Counted from the stretch's first letter, positions 25,957 to 34,834 are shown. The stretch: 64,000 bases of DNA from Mucilaginibacter sp. SG564 (GCF_013149275.1 NZ_JABGNA010000001.1:310001-374000); one strand, 5' to 3'. Numbers and translations are program-made. The notes: generated by a model not told the origin, from the letters alone.

Positions 25957-28389
25957 ATGCCCGAATCTACCTTACGTGCAACCAGTAAATTTAATACTGC
26001 AGAACTGAGTTTTGATGATTTCAAAAAAATTGTGATTGACGATTATCGTATTGGTTACGAAAGTCGTCAGGCAAGTTTAATAGGCAGGAGAGAGGTTTTA
26101 ACGGGCAAAGCTAAGTTTGGCATCTTTGGCGATGGTAAGGAAGTTGCCCAATTGGCCATGGCCAAAGCTTTCCGCGCCGGCGACTGGCGCGCAGGATACT
26201 ACCGCGATCAAACTTTTATGTTTGCCACTGGCATGAGCAACCTCAAGGAGTTTTTTGCACAGCTTTATGCCAACCCCGATATCGAAAAAGATCCTGCATC
26301 TGGTGGCAGGCAGATGAACTGTCACTATGCCACCCGCTTTGTGAACCCCGACGGCAGCTGGGTTGACCAGGCCGAAACCATGAACTGCTCCTCAGATATA
26401 TCAACCACCGGTGGTCATATGCCCCGTTTGCTCGGTTTGGCCTATGCTTCCAAACTATATCGTCAAAATAAAGAGCTGGAATACCTGAAACAGTTTTCGC
26501 TGGGTGGTAACGAGGTTGCCTTTGGTTCTATAGGCAACGGTTCCACATCCGAAGGTTTGTTTTTTGAAACCTTTAACGCGGCAGGTGTACTGCAGGTGCC
26601 CATGGCCATCTCGGTTTGGGATGATGCCTATGCTATATCCGTACCAGCAAAACTGCAAACCACCAAAGAAGATATTTCTGAGATACTTAAAGGCTTTCAA
26701 CGTGAAAATGGCTCCAATGGCTATGAAATATTTAAAGTAAGGGGCTGGGATTATATCGCTCTTTGCGAAACTTATGAACGCGCTATAACGATATGTCGCG
26801 AGCAGCATGTGCCGGTACTCATCCATGTGGTGGAAATGACACAGCCTCAGGGCCACTCTACCTCGGGTTCACATGAACGTTACAAATCAAAAGACCGCCT
26901 GGCCTGGGAAGATGAGCATGATTGCCTGTTGAAAATGCGCGAGTGGATGCTTTCTTCAGCAATTGCCACGGAAGCAGAGCTCGATGAATTGGAAACAGCA
27001 GCCAAAAAATATGTACGGGAATGCCAGCGCGAAGCCGCCGCCGAACTGGGGGATATCATTAAAGTTGAAGTTGAAGAAACCGCGCGCTTAATTGACAACC
27101 TGGCCTATACCGTAGCTGCTAAAGAAGAGCTGACCGGTATCGCTACCGAACTGCGTTCAAGTTATGATGCCGGCCGGAAAGATACCGTAGGTTCCGTGCG
27201 TAAAGCCCTCCGCCTTACAGTACATGAAACGGTAACTGAAAGACAGGTATTGTTAGATTGGCTAAAAGCAGAGACCATTAAAAATAAGGAGCGTTACGAT
27301 TCTAAGTTATTTTCAGAAACACCACAATCTCCTTTAAATGTGCCTGTTGTGCCGATTATCTACAGTGAAGAAGCACGCCTTTTAGATGGTCGCGAAATAT
27401 TGAACGCCTGTTTTGATGCCAACTTTGAGCGCGACAAAAGCATTGTTGCCTTTGGCGAAGATGTAGGCGCTATTGGCGATGTGAACCAGGGTTTTGCCGG
27501 TTTGCAAAACAAATACGGCGATCTGCGCATTACCGATACCGGTATCCGCGAAACTACCATCATAGGCCAAGGCATGGGCCTGGCTATGCGTGGTTTACGC
27601 CCTATTGCCGAGATCCAATACCTCGATTATCTCATCTACGCCATGACCGTTTTGTGCGATGATATAGCCAGTTTAAGTTACCGCACTAAAGGTGGTCAAA
27701 AAGCGCCGCTCATTATCCGCACACGTGGCCACAGGCTCGAAGGGATCTGGCATTCAGGTTCACCGATGGGCATGATCGTTAACTCCATGCGTGGTTTCCA
27801 TCTTTGTGTGCCCCGTAACATGACTCAGGCCGCAGGTTTGTATAATACCCTGTTAAGGGGTGATGAACCGGCTATCGTGATCGAAAGTTTGAACGGCTAC
27901 CGCCTGAAAGAAAAGCTTCCGGAAAACGTGGGCGAATTTACCGTTCCGCTGGGTAAGGCCGAGATATTGAAAGAAGGCGGCGATCTTACCGTTGTTTCTT
28001 ATGGATCAACCCTGCGTATTGTGCAGGAAGCTGCCGCAGAGCTCGATAAAATGGGTATCAATATCGAAATTATCGATCCGCAAACCCTGTATCCTTTTGA
28101 TATTGATAATGTTTGTGGTACTTCCTTAAAAAAGACCAGCAAATTATTGGTTGTTGATGAAGACGTACCGGGAGCGGCATCAGCCTACATTGTTCAAAAG
28201 ATTGTAGAAACCGAAAATGGTTACTATTCGCTTGACGCACAACCCAGAACATTAACCGCTAAAGAACACCGTCCGCCGTATGGTTCCGATGGTGATTATT
28301 TCAGCAAACCATCTGTTGATGATGTGATCGAAGCGGTTTACGCCATGATGAATGAAGCTAATCCCGCTAAATATCCACCGATATTTTAA
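25957..28389 (+). CDS. Fused alpha/beta E1 component of a 2-oxoacid (branched-chain type) dehydrogenase
   Basis: 810 aa. Residues about 20-440 are the E1-alpha TPP-binding half and about 465-810 the E1-beta half (LLDGREILNACFDANFERD, VAFGEDVGAIGDVNQG, YDLRITDTGIRE-type motif, QTLYPFDIDNV). Such single-chain E1 proteins are typical of Bacteroidota and decarboxylate 2-oxoisovalerate-type acids before transfer to the lipoyl E2. In the TPP motif, GNGSTSEG replaces GDGxTSEG and WDDAYAIS replaces ENNGYAIS at the right spacing (26 residues), so the metal-binding Asp and Asn are swapped. No E2 or E3 gene is nearby. Confidence 0.9.
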   Translation: MPESTLRATSKFNTAELSFDDFKKIVIDDYRIGYESRQASLIGRREVLTGKAKFGIFGDGKEVAQLAMAKAFRAGDWRAGYYRDQTFMFATGMSNLKEFFAQLYANPDIEKDPASGGRQMNCHYATRFVNPDGSWVDQAETMNCSSDISTTGGHMPRLLGLAYASKLYRQNKELEYLKQFSLGGNEVAFGSIGNGSTSEGLFFETFNAAGVLQVPMAISVWDDAYAISVPAKLQTTKEDISEILKGFQRENGSNGYEIFKVRGWDYIALCETYERAITICREQHVPVLIHVVEMTQPQGHSTSGSHERYKSKDRLAWEDEHDCLLKMREWMLSSAIATEAELDELETAAKKYVRECQREAAAELGDIIKVEVEETARLIDNLAYTVAAKEELTGIATELRSSYDAGRKDTVGSVRKALRLTVHETVTERQVLLDWLKAETIKNKERYDSKLFSETPQSPLNVPVVPIIYSEEARLLDGREILNACFDANFERDKSIVAFGEDVGAIGDVNQGFAGLQNKYGDLRITDTGIRETTIIGQGMGLAMRGLRPIAEIQYLDYLIYAMTVLCDDIASLSYRTKGGQKAPLIIRTRGHRLEGIWHSGSPMGMIVNSMRGFHLCVPRNMTQAAGLYNTLLRGDEPAIVIESLNGYRLKEKLPENVGEFTVPLGKAEILKEGGDLTVVSYGSTLRIVQEAAAELDKMGINIEIIDPQTLYPFDIDNVCGTSLKKTSKLLVVDEDVPGAASAYIVQKIVETENGYYSLDAQPRTLTAKEHRPPYGSDGDYFSKPSVDDVIEAVYAMMNEANPAKYPPIF

Positions 28390-28422
28390 TTGGTGGATTA
28401 GTGAATTAGTGAATAAAAACGT

Positions 28423-28511
28423 TGTCATTTCGACGAGGAACGAGGAGAAATCTTGTACGTGAAGCTATCCAATTGTATAAGATCCCTCTTCGTTCCTCAT
28501 TCGAGATGACA
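28423..28511. repeat. Intergenic palindromic repeat, copy 1
   Basis: The element begins TGTCATTTCGACGAGGAACG and ends CGTTCCTCATTCGAGATGACA, so its ends are inverted repeats. A related copy lies at 29264-29371. It lies between the E1 and nitroreductase genes. Confidence 0.8.
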
Positions 28512-28619
28512 TTTTTTAATAATCTCTTTCAGCTCGTGAGTCACATAGTTTCAGCTTTCAGCTGAATATTATTTTTGCTGCCCATACATTTTCTTGTGTT
28601 CAATTTCGCGCTTAATCTT

Positions 28620-28627
28620 TAAGTTTG
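28620..28627 (+). promoter_or_regulatory. Candidate -7 element of the nitroreductase gene
   Basis: TAAGTTTG matches TAnnTTTG, 29 nt before the ATG. The nearest TTG is 23 nt upstream, longer than the usual 17-19. Confidence 0.4.
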
Positions 28628-28656
28628 CGGGCATTCTATTCTACAACACACACATT

Positions 28657-29238
28657 ATGGATTCAACAACATTCACCACCATATCAAACATCATTAAAAC
28701 ACGCCGTTCGATTAAACCGGTCACCATGAACGGACAAAAAATACCTAATGCGCAGGTTGCCGCCTTGCTGGAACTGGCCGACTGGGCGCCAACCCATGGC
28801 TATACCGAACCATGGCGCTTTATTGTATATGAAAATCCTGCTGACTTTTGCCGTGAGCATGCCGAAATATATAAACAAGGAGTTAAGTTAGAAGATTTTA
28901 ACGAGTTGACTTACAATAATCTGCAACACCAGGGCGATAAGGTATCACACGTGATCATTGTAACCATGAAACGTGGCGACCTGCCAAAAATACCTCCCTT
29001 TGAAGAGATCGCGGCGGTTTCAAGCGCTATCCAAAACATATTGCTTGGCGCTACTTCTTTAAATATCGCCTCGTTCTGGAGTACCGGCGGTGCAATATTA
29101 AAACCCGGCATGAAAGAGTTTTTGCAACTGCGCGAAGAAGATAACGTACTTGGTGTGCTATACCTGGGCTACGCCGATCAATATCCCGAAGGCCGGAGAA
29201 ATACACCGCTCGAAGAAAAGATCAACTGGGTGAAGTAA
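28657..29238 (+). CDS. Nitroreductase family protein
   Basis: 193 aa from ATG 28657; the longer frame crosses the promoter. The FMN-binding start IKTRRSIKPVTMNG with the Arg-Arg-Ser motif, LADWAPTHGYTEPWRFIVY, and the C-terminal EDNVLGVLYLGYADQYPEGRR are the family pattern, with SAIQNILLGATSLNIASFW in between. It is a flavin-dependent NAD(P)H oxidoreductase with unknown substrate. A TAAGTTTG -7 element at 28620-28627 precedes it. It is flanked on both sides by the same palindromic repeat family. Confidence 0.9.
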   Translation: MDSTTFTTISNIIKTRRSIKPVTMNGQKIPNAQVAALLELADWAPTHGYTEPWRFIVYENPADFCREHAEIYKQGVKLEDFNELTYNNLQHQGDKVSHVIIVTMKRGDLPKIPPFEEIAAVSSAIQNILLGATSLNIASFWSTGGAILKPGMKEFLQLREEDNVLGVLYLGYADQYPEGRRNTPLEEKINWVK

Positions 29239-29263
29239 CTCTTTTTTAGATATTAAAACGCAT

Positions 29264-29371
29264 TGTCATTTCGACGAGGAACGAGGAGAAACTATCTCTT
29301 GAGCGGAGCGAAAAATCTTTTACGCGGGATATATTAGGCGCAGAAGATTTCTCTCTTCGTTCGAAATGACA
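29264..29371. repeat. Intergenic palindromic repeat, copy 2
   Basis: It begins TGTCATTTCGACGAGGAACG like copy 1 and ends CTTCGTTCGAAATGACA. The inner part differs and contains GAGCGGAGCGAAAAATC. The remainder of the 490-bp gap (29372-29608) holds short AT-rich words and no gene. Confidence 0.8.
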
Positions 29372-29608
29372 AATATGGGAGAGGCTCCGGTGGATATCTC
29401 AAATGCGTCCTTGTGGTTACAATAGCAAACTTCATTATTCAAAATTCATTGTTGGATATTTTCAACCCTCCTTCATCCAATCACTTATTTTCCTCCCTCA
29501 TTACAATAATCCTTAACCTTTTACCGTTTTTCTCCGTATAAATTAGTGTTTAATTGCTTTATCTTAAATTTATTTTCATTTTAGTAAATAAAAAATACCC
29601 TGAAATGA

Positions 29609-29638
29609 TTTTGACTTAAGTAAAAAATTATACATTTG
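29609..29638 (+). promoter_or_regulatory. Predicted promoter of the murein L,D-transpeptidase-like gene
   Basis: TTTTG at 29609-29613 and TACATTTG at 29631-29638 are 17 nt apart, a full match to the Bacteroidota consensus. The start codon is about 90 nt downstream. Confidence 0.7.
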
Positions 29639-29728
29639 TAATTGGCCGGCTCCTAATTCTGGTCAGTTACCGACTTAACCTGTTGCTAATTTAAATTATT
29701 GTTTAAAATTAAACTCAACACAAAAAGT

Positions 29729-30514
29729 ATGAGGAAACACTTATGGTGTGTCACATTCGCGGTTTTATTTTTAGCTACAACTGTTATCAGCTGGAGATCC
29801 GCAGGTGCAAACAAATCAGACGGAAAAGTAAATTCTACTCTAAATGCAAAAGAATTATTTAATCAGTATGTAAATAGTTTATACCAAACGGCCAGCCTAC
29901 AGCAAACCGGTTTGGCATTTGATGTATTTGAAAAAGCGGTTACTGGTTATACCAATTTAAAGCTCAATCATTTATTGCCACAAAGCAGTTCTGTACTAAC
30001 AGTGGTCGATTTTACCAAATCGAGCCGGGAAAAACGTATGTGGATCATTGATCTTTTCAGTAAGCAATTGTTACTTAACACATGGGTGGCCCACGGACAG
30101 GGTAGTGGCGAAGAAATGGCTACCAATTTTTCTGACAGGAACGACTCGCATCAAAGCAGTTTGGGTTTTTACCTTACCGACAATGTGTATATGGGCAAAC
30201 ATGGCCGTTCTTTACATTTGGATGGTCTTGACGAAGGTTTTAACGGCAATGCCCGTATGCGTGATATTGTAATTCATGGTGCCAGCTACGTAAGCCAGGC
30301 CGCCATCAACCACCAGGGATACCTTGGGCGTAGCTTCGGCTGCCCTGCTGTACCGGCCCGGCTTGCCAACACCGTGATCAATACCATCAAAGGCAAAACG
30401 GTAATATTTATCAATGGCAATGATGACAGGTATACTTCCAAGTATCTTGACGAGGCCGGTCCGCTCAATTTTATAGCGGCCGATACATCCGCTTTTGATT
30501 TAGCAAGACTATAA
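29729..30514 (+). CDS. Murein L,D-transpeptidase catalytic domain family protein
   Basis: 261 aa from ATG 29729, which places a signal peptide first (MRKHLWCVTFAVLFLATTVI); an upstream TTG would add ten residues. The catalytic domain of the YkuD_2 type has HGQGSGEEMATNFSDRNDSH, SSLGFYLTDNVYMGKHGRSL, IVIHGASYVS and the nucleophile Cys in GRSFGCPAVP. It should act on peptidoglycan peptides in the periplasm. It converges on a second, unrelated-subfamily L,D-transpeptidase with only 26 bp between the stop codons. Confidence 0.9.
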   Translation: MRKHLWCVTFAVLFLATTVISWRSAGANKSDGKVNSTLNAKELFNQYVNSLYQTASLQQTGLAFDVFEKAVTGYTNLKLNHLLPQSSSVLTVVDFTKSSREKRMWIIDLFSKQLLLNTWVAHGQGSGEEMATNFSDRNDSHQSSLGFYLTDNVYMGKHGRSLHLDGLDEGFNGNARMRDIVIHGASYVSQAAINHQGYLGRSFGCPAVPARLANTVINTIKGKTVIFINGNDDRYTSKYLDEAGPLNFIAADTSAFDLARL

Positions 30515-30516
30515 GT

Positions 30517-30544
30517 TTAGTATCAAGTAGCTACTTGATACTAA
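30517..30544. terminator. Perfect 28-bp palindrome between convergent genes
   Basis: TTAGTATCAAGTAG followed directly by its reverse complement. It covers the stop codon of the minus-strand gene and lies 2 bp after that of the plus-strand gene. It would form a strong hairpin and is likely a bidirectional terminator, although without a long T-run. Confidence 0.65.
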
Positions 30545-32085
30545 TTAACGCCCATCAACGGTTTTAAATGATCGTACAGTACAATGTCCAGTCCGTACAC
30601 GTCCTGGCGCGATTGTAATACGCCTGCGTCATCTGCCCAGCAGGTAACATAAGTAATGTATATTGGTGTTTTTTTAGGCAGACCGATATTGGTAGGTTCG
30701 GGGTTATCCTCGCTCATATCTTTGGCTATGGTATCATAATTTTCCCCTTCGCCAAAAAGGTTTTTAGCAAGTCCTTGTGGGTCGCCCAGGCGTACACAAC
30801 CATGGCTTACTGCACGCATAGATTTTCTGAAAGCCGATTTCGCAGGTGTATCATGCAGGTAAACGCTGCTTTTATTTTTGAACAGAAATTTTATTTTTCC
30901 TAATGAATTATCTTCTCCCGGGCGCTGTTTGAAATCATATTGCAGGTTATCCGCTGTAACCGTCGACCAGTCTATCGTCTCCGGGTCTTCAATTTTTCTC
31001 CCGTCTTTATAAACGTCTATATTTTTATTCGATAAATAGTAAGGATCTTCGGCTGCCTCAATAATAATTTCTTTGGTGGCTATGCTTCGTGGTATGTTCC
31101 AGGTAGGGTTTACTTCAACGCTATGGATCACGCTGCTCAATTGCGGTGTTTCGCGTGGGAAGGGTTTGTCATATCGGTCGCTGTCTACATAGGATATCAG
31201 GCTGGCATGCCCGTCCATGTTGCGCCCCTGGCCAACACAAACCTTCATGTTTAAAACCGATTTACCATCTTCTATCACATCCAGTTTAAAATCGGGAATG
31301 TTCACGATAACGTATTTCTGCTCGGTAGGTTTATTCTTCCAGCGCAAGCGCTCCATATTCACCAAAAAATACCGTTTGGATTCTTCGGCAGATAAACCAT
31401 CTATTACGGTATTATTCACAAAAGCTTTTTGCAGTATCTTGTATTGCGGATCGGCCGGTTGTATACTATCCAGGTAGCTTTTTAAATCTTTTACCAACAG
31501 TACATTTCTCATGCTGATGCTATCTGGTCGCTTGGTGGCTGTAAAATAGCGGGAAAATATTTTCCGGGGATTCACCACCCCATATTGCAATGCATTGGAA
31601 TATTTAATGAGCGAGCTTGCGGTAAGCAATTCAAGCCGGGCCAGTTCATGATAGGCTTCGTCGGTTGTCAGGATGCCATTTTTGTCATGAAATTTAGCCA
31701 CAAGCGTTTTGATGGCCCTGATATGATAGGGAGCTTTGCTCAGTCCATGTTCGGTGATCTTGTCATAATAATCGGGCAGTATATCCAAATCGCCATTAAA
31801 TAAATGGTTCATCACCAGAACGGGCTGGTAGTCATTTTTTCTGATAAAGGAATCGATTACCGATTCATTAGCGATCTTTGATTTTTGACTTTCTAATTCT
31901 TTTTTCAGTGTAGCAGCCAGCGTATCAGGGTCAATGTCCTGGTAAATTTTATTCTGGGTTATTTTAAAAAGTTGATCGGCTATGGCTGAATGCTTTTTCT
32001 TGCAGCTTTGCAAAGCAAACAGGGATACAAAAAGACCCAATATAAACAGTGGAACGGAGGTCTTTTTTGAAGAGGCAAAAATCAT
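30541..32085 (-). CDS. L,D-transpeptidase (YcbB/LdtD-like) lipoprotein
   Basis: 514 aa from ATG 32085, which gives a lipoprotein signal ending ALQSC followed by KKKHS. The N-terminal half is a helical scaffold domain of the YcbB type. The YkuD catalytic domain (about 290-460) begins YVIVNIPDFKLDVIEDGK and carries VYLHDTPAK and the nucleophile motif AVSHGCVRLGDP. These enzymes make 3-3 crosslinks in peptidoglycan or attach proteins to it. The family usually has a peptidoglycan-binding domain; none is obvious here. The upstream start at 32139 would put extra residues before the signal peptide. Confidence 0.9.
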   Translation of the reverse strand: MIFASSKKTSVPLFILGLFVSLFALQSCKKKHSAIADQLFKITQNKIYQDIDPDTLAATLKKELESQKSKIANESVIDSFIRKNDYQPVLVMNHLFNGDLDILPDYYDKITEHGLSKAPYHIRAIKTLVAKFHDKNGILTTDEAYHELARLELLTASSLIKYSNALQYGVVNPRKIFSRYFTATKRPDSISMRNVLLVKDLKSYLDSIQPADPQYKILQKAFVNNTVIDGLSAEESKRYFLVNMERLRWKNKPTEQKYVIVNIPDFKLDVIEDGKSVLNMKVCVGQGRNMDGHASLISYVDSDRYDKPFPRETPQLSSVIHSVEVNPTWNIPRSIATKEIIIEAAEDPYYLSNKNIDVYKDGRKIEDPETIDWSTVTADNLQYDFKQRPGEDNSLGKIKFLFKNKSSVYLHDTPAKSAFRKSMRAVSHGCVRLGDPQGLAKNLFGEGENYDTIAKDMSEDNPEPTNIGLPKKTPIYITYVTCWADDAGVLQSRQDVYGLDIVLYDHLKPLMGVN

Positions 32086-32388
32086 GATAAAAGTATAGTT
32101 AATATTCCTTGTGTTAGCAATAGCCATACCACAAAGCAAAATGACAACGATTATTTTTTAAAACCGCTGTTTTATATCAAAACTGCAGAAAGTTAATCAG
32201 GATATGCTTATACATAACCCATAAGGTGTACCATTTAAACCTGCCGTTTCTATATTTTCATACAAAGATACGGTAAAGGACGGGAAGTTCCTGTGCAAAG
32301 CTAAATGGCCTTTTGACTGTAACGTTTTATAACTGGGTGTAGTCTTACCAGTAGCTGCTACCTTAATGTTAGCTTTTATTATATCCGT
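32086..32388. other. Divergent gap between L,D-transpeptidase and esterase genes
   Basis: This is 303 bp. No gene, repeat or consensus promoter was recognised on either strand. Confidence 0.4.
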
Positions 32389-33900
32389 ATGAAAAAAACT
32401 TTCACCCAGATCGTTACCCTGTTAGTTTGTTTAATAAGCAGCGCTTTTGCGCAAGTGAAACCGTTAAATATTATTCGCGATAGTATTTACTCCAATACAC
32501 TCAAAGAAAAGCGATCGATCGAGATTGTTCTGCCGGTGGGATATAGTGATACTACCGCTGCCAAATATGATGTTATCTATATTACAGATGGTGAATGGAA
32601 TACGCAGATCGTAGCTAATATCGAGCGGTTTCTGGAGATCCAGTTTATCCCGGCAAATATTATGGTGAGCCTGCCCAATACTATGCTGCAAGGGCAAAAC
32701 ATGCGCGGGCGCGATCTTACGCCCACCCGCACTGGGGGTGACCCTCAATCTGGTGGGGCTGCCAATTATATTGCCTTTATCAAGACCGAGCTGATGCCTT
32801 ACATCAACAAAAAATACCACACTACGGGCATGAATACTTATCACGGTGGCTCGTTGGGCGGATTGTTTGGCATGTATACGCTGATGAAGGAACCCCGGCT
32901 CTTTCAATCGTACCTGCTGGCCGATCCGAGCTTTTGGTGGGATAAGGATTATCTGCCCAAACTGGTAAGGGATAGCATAGGCAAGATCGACTTAAACAAT
33001 ACCACTTTGCTTGTGACCGGACGGGAGGGAGAGCCCGCAAAAGAACAGCGGGTAATCGTCATGGATTCGATAATCCGACAGGCGGCTCCGGCAGGTTTTC
33101 ATTATAAGCTGATGTTGTATAACGACGAAACACATAATAGCATGATCTTCCGTACGGTATATGATGGCTTAAAGTTAACCTACCATGGATACAACAAACC
33201 GGGTTTGAATTTTTACCCGATGAACGGTGTATTATTGAAGGACAAGCCTTTGAAGATGCATTTTCTGGGCGATTTTGTAAAAGAGCTGCATTATACCACC
33301 GATGGGAGTGAGCCAACGATGGCATCTCCGAGAATAGAAGGCAATGAATTTACACTTCTTAATACAAAGCAATTGAATTTGAAAGAGCTTACCTATCGTC
33401 CGGGATACGAGCAGCAGGTGAGCGCGAATTTTACTATAGGCAGTACCCTGCCGGCCGGTTCTCAAATCAAAAATTTTACCCCTGGTGGTTGGAATTATAC
33501 TTACTATGAGGGTAGCTGGAACTCGCTACCCGATTTTAAAAAGCTAAAGCCTTTAAAAAAGGGTTGGGCCGATAAAGACTTCGACCTGGGCAAGTTACCC
33601 AAACAGCAAAACTTTGCCTGTGTGTTCAACGGGCAGTTGGAGATAAAACAAACGGGCTATTACATTTTTGGCTTACGCAGCGATGGCGTGTCGACCATGT
33701 ATATCAACAATCAATTAATACTTAACCAGCAAACAGTGGGTATTCAATCGTACGTATTGCCTCTGCAAAAAGGATTTTACAGCATGAAGGTGGAGTACCT
33801 GGCGAAGCAGAACAAGCCAGCACTCGACATCCTCTACGCTCCTGAAAATAGCGACGGTGGCATTATACCTCTGGAACTGCGCTACGGGGATGCGAAATAA
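32389..33900 (+). CDS. Secreted esterase (D-type, Fes-like) with sugar-binding-like C-terminal domains
   Basis: 503 aa with a signal peptide ending SSAFAQ. Residues about 25-260 are an alpha/beta-hydrolase of the putative esterase family: nucleophile Ser in HGGSLGGLFGMY, Asp in LLADPSFWW, His in YNDETHNSM. A short beta domain with LHYTTDGSEPTMASPRI (chitobiase/beta-hexosaminidase C-terminal type) follows. The last ~130 residues look like PA14: NGQLEIKQTGYYIFGLRSDG, STMYINNQLI, GFYSMKVEYL. The layout suggests removal of an acyl or feruloyl group from a polysaccharide. It has no sugar-locus neighbours. Confidence 0.85.
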   Translation: MKKTFTQIVTLLVCLISSAFAQVKPLNIIRDSIYSNTLKEKRSIEIVLPVGYSDTTAAKYDVIYITDGEWNTQIVANIERFLEIQFIPANIMVSLPNTMLQGQNMRGRDLTPTRTGGDPQSGGAANYIAFIKTELMPYINKKYHTTGMNTYHGGSLGGLFGMYTLMKEPRLFQSYLLADPSFWWDKDYLPKLVRDSIGKIDLNNTTLLVTGREGEPAKEQRVIVMDSIIRQAAPAGFHYKLMLYNDETHNSMIFRTVYDGLKLTYHGYNKPGLNFYPMNGVLLKDKPLKMHFLGDFVKELHYTTDGSEPTMASPRIEGNEFTLLNTKQLNLKELTYRPGYEQQVSANFTIGSTLPAGSQIKNFTPGGWNYTYYEGSWNSLPDFKKLKPLKKGWADKDFDLGKLPKQQNFACVFNGQLEIKQTGYYIFGLRSDGVSTMYINNQLILNQQTVGIQSYVLPLQKGFYSMKVEYLAKQNKPALDILYAPENSDGGIIPLELRYGDAK

Positions 33901-33920
33901 TTGCCCGTAGGAGAAAAGAT

Positions 33921-33972
33921 CTAAGTCTTGAATCTCAAGTTCTGAGCAGGATCTGAAACTTAAGACTTAGAG
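33921..33972. repeat. Short repeat-rich intergenic stretch with an inverted repeat
   Basis: CTAAGTCTT and AAGACTTAG form an inverted repeat around GAATCTCAAGTTCTGAGC-type words. It sits between convergent genes (esterase and the small Cys-rich peptide) and may act as a terminator. Confidence 0.4.
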
Positions 33973-33992
33973 CTTATGACTGTCGACTTAAA

Positions 33993-34223
33993 TTATCGCC
34001 CACAGTCAGATGAATTCAGGGCAACAACGTTGTGGTTTTCGTCATACGAGATACAGGTACAATATAAATTGCATGACCCGAAAGAATAATTACCTTGATT
34101 GTCGGTACCCTCACACATCGTGCGCTGACAGTACACCTGGGCACTTGCGCCCCCCTTTACATTTTTCATCTGGTCGCGATTGAGCAATTTGCCCAATGAC
34201 GAAGTTAAATTTGATTTTCTCAT
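33993..34223 (-). CDS. Double-glycine leader, Cys-rich peptide precursor
   Basis: 76 aa. The first ~25 residues look like a Bacteroidota double-glycine leader (LGKLLNRDQMKNVKGG, cleaved after GG), a type handled by C39 peptidase-containing ABC exporters. The remaining ~50 residues have six Cys: CQRTMC, then SCNLYCTC, then SSDCGR at the C-terminus, plus polar linkers. It is therefore a candidate bacteriocin or other secreted natural-product precursor with disulfides or modified Cys. No exporter, protease or modification enzyme is next to it. No good promoter was recognised upstream. Confidence 0.7.
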   Translation of the reverse strand: MRKSNLTSSLGKLLNRDQMKNVKGGASAQVYCQRTMCEGTDNQGNYSFGSCNLYCTCISYDENHNVVALNSSDCGR

Positions 34224-34549
34224 TGTTTTAATAATATATAATTGGTTCAGTTTATGATGCCTGTTGAGGTATATAATAAATTGGGATTTTATTATATGGT
34301 TTTATTTATCAGGTAATTATGTTTTATATATCACTAATATAAATATTTTTTATAAGTTTTATATTTTTTAACCTCGATAAATAATGTATTATATAGATCT
34401 GTTGTTCGCTCTGTTTATTAATACCGCGGTTTGCCGTGAGATGACAAAACCGTTGTTTTATCCTGAAGATTTAAGGTTATACCGAACTCGAACTTACCAC
34501 ACCGGGCTTTATACTTCCGGCTTAAATTCGTATATTTGTATATATCGGC

Positions 34550-34582
34550 AGCCCGGTTTTCTTTGTAAAAGAAAACCGGGCT
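34550..34582. terminator. Orphan terminator-like hairpin
   Basis: The stem AGCCCGGTTTTCTTT and its complement is perfect, 15 bp with a 3-nt loop. No convincing gene ends just before it on either strand, apart from a TATATTTG box 12 bp upstream on the plus strand. Confidence 0.6.
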
Positions 34583-34689
34583 GTTTGGTTAAAAGAAATT
34601 AGACACGAATATCGATCGTTTGATATTTAGTTATTTTGAATATCAATTATTTAATACTTTTTAAATCTTTAAAAACCCCTCTAAAATTT

Positions 34690-34780
34690 GTTAAAAAGTG
34701 TTAAAATGGCGTTAAAATTTAGTTAAAGCGGCCAAAAGTGAGGCGTTTTTGTCCTGTTTTTAACTAAAAAAGTGTTAAAA
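34690..34780 (+). promoter_or_regulatory. Phased GTTAAA repeats upstream of the DinB-like gene
   Basis: GTTAAA starts at 34690, 34700, 34711 and 34722, a 10-11 bp period, and again at 34774. An inverted copy TTTTTAAC lies near 34756-34763. The pattern fits a multi-site binding region or curved DNA. Confidence 0.5.
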
Positions 34781-34834
34781 TTTAAGGTTTAAAAAGTTTT
34801 AAGGACACAAAATCAAGCCAATTTTTTAAAAACG

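Larger units (their letters stand above)
34224..34834. other. Long AT-rich gap with hairpin and phased repeats
   Basis: This is 611 bp. It holds a TATATTTG box at 34531-34538, a perfect hairpin at 34550-34582 and helically phased GTTAAA repeats at 34690-34780 upstream of the DinB-like gene. A 72-codon open frame at 34384-34602 is not supported as a gene. Confidence 0.55.

Noticed and set aside
26455..26856. 133-codon minus-strand frame inside the E1 gene
   Set aside because: Shadow of a clearly conserved plus-strand protein.
28390..29728. CRISPR array
   Set aside because: The repeats are two diverged palindromic elements, not regularly spaced identical units, and there are no cas genes.
32464..32907. 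147-codon minus-strand frame opposite the esterase gene
   Set aside because: It is a shadow of the esterase coding sequence, with no start context or domain.
34384..34602. 72-codon plus-strand open frame
   Set aside because: It runs through the promoter-like box and the perfect hairpin at 34550-34582, its composition is not protein-like, and no domain is visible.
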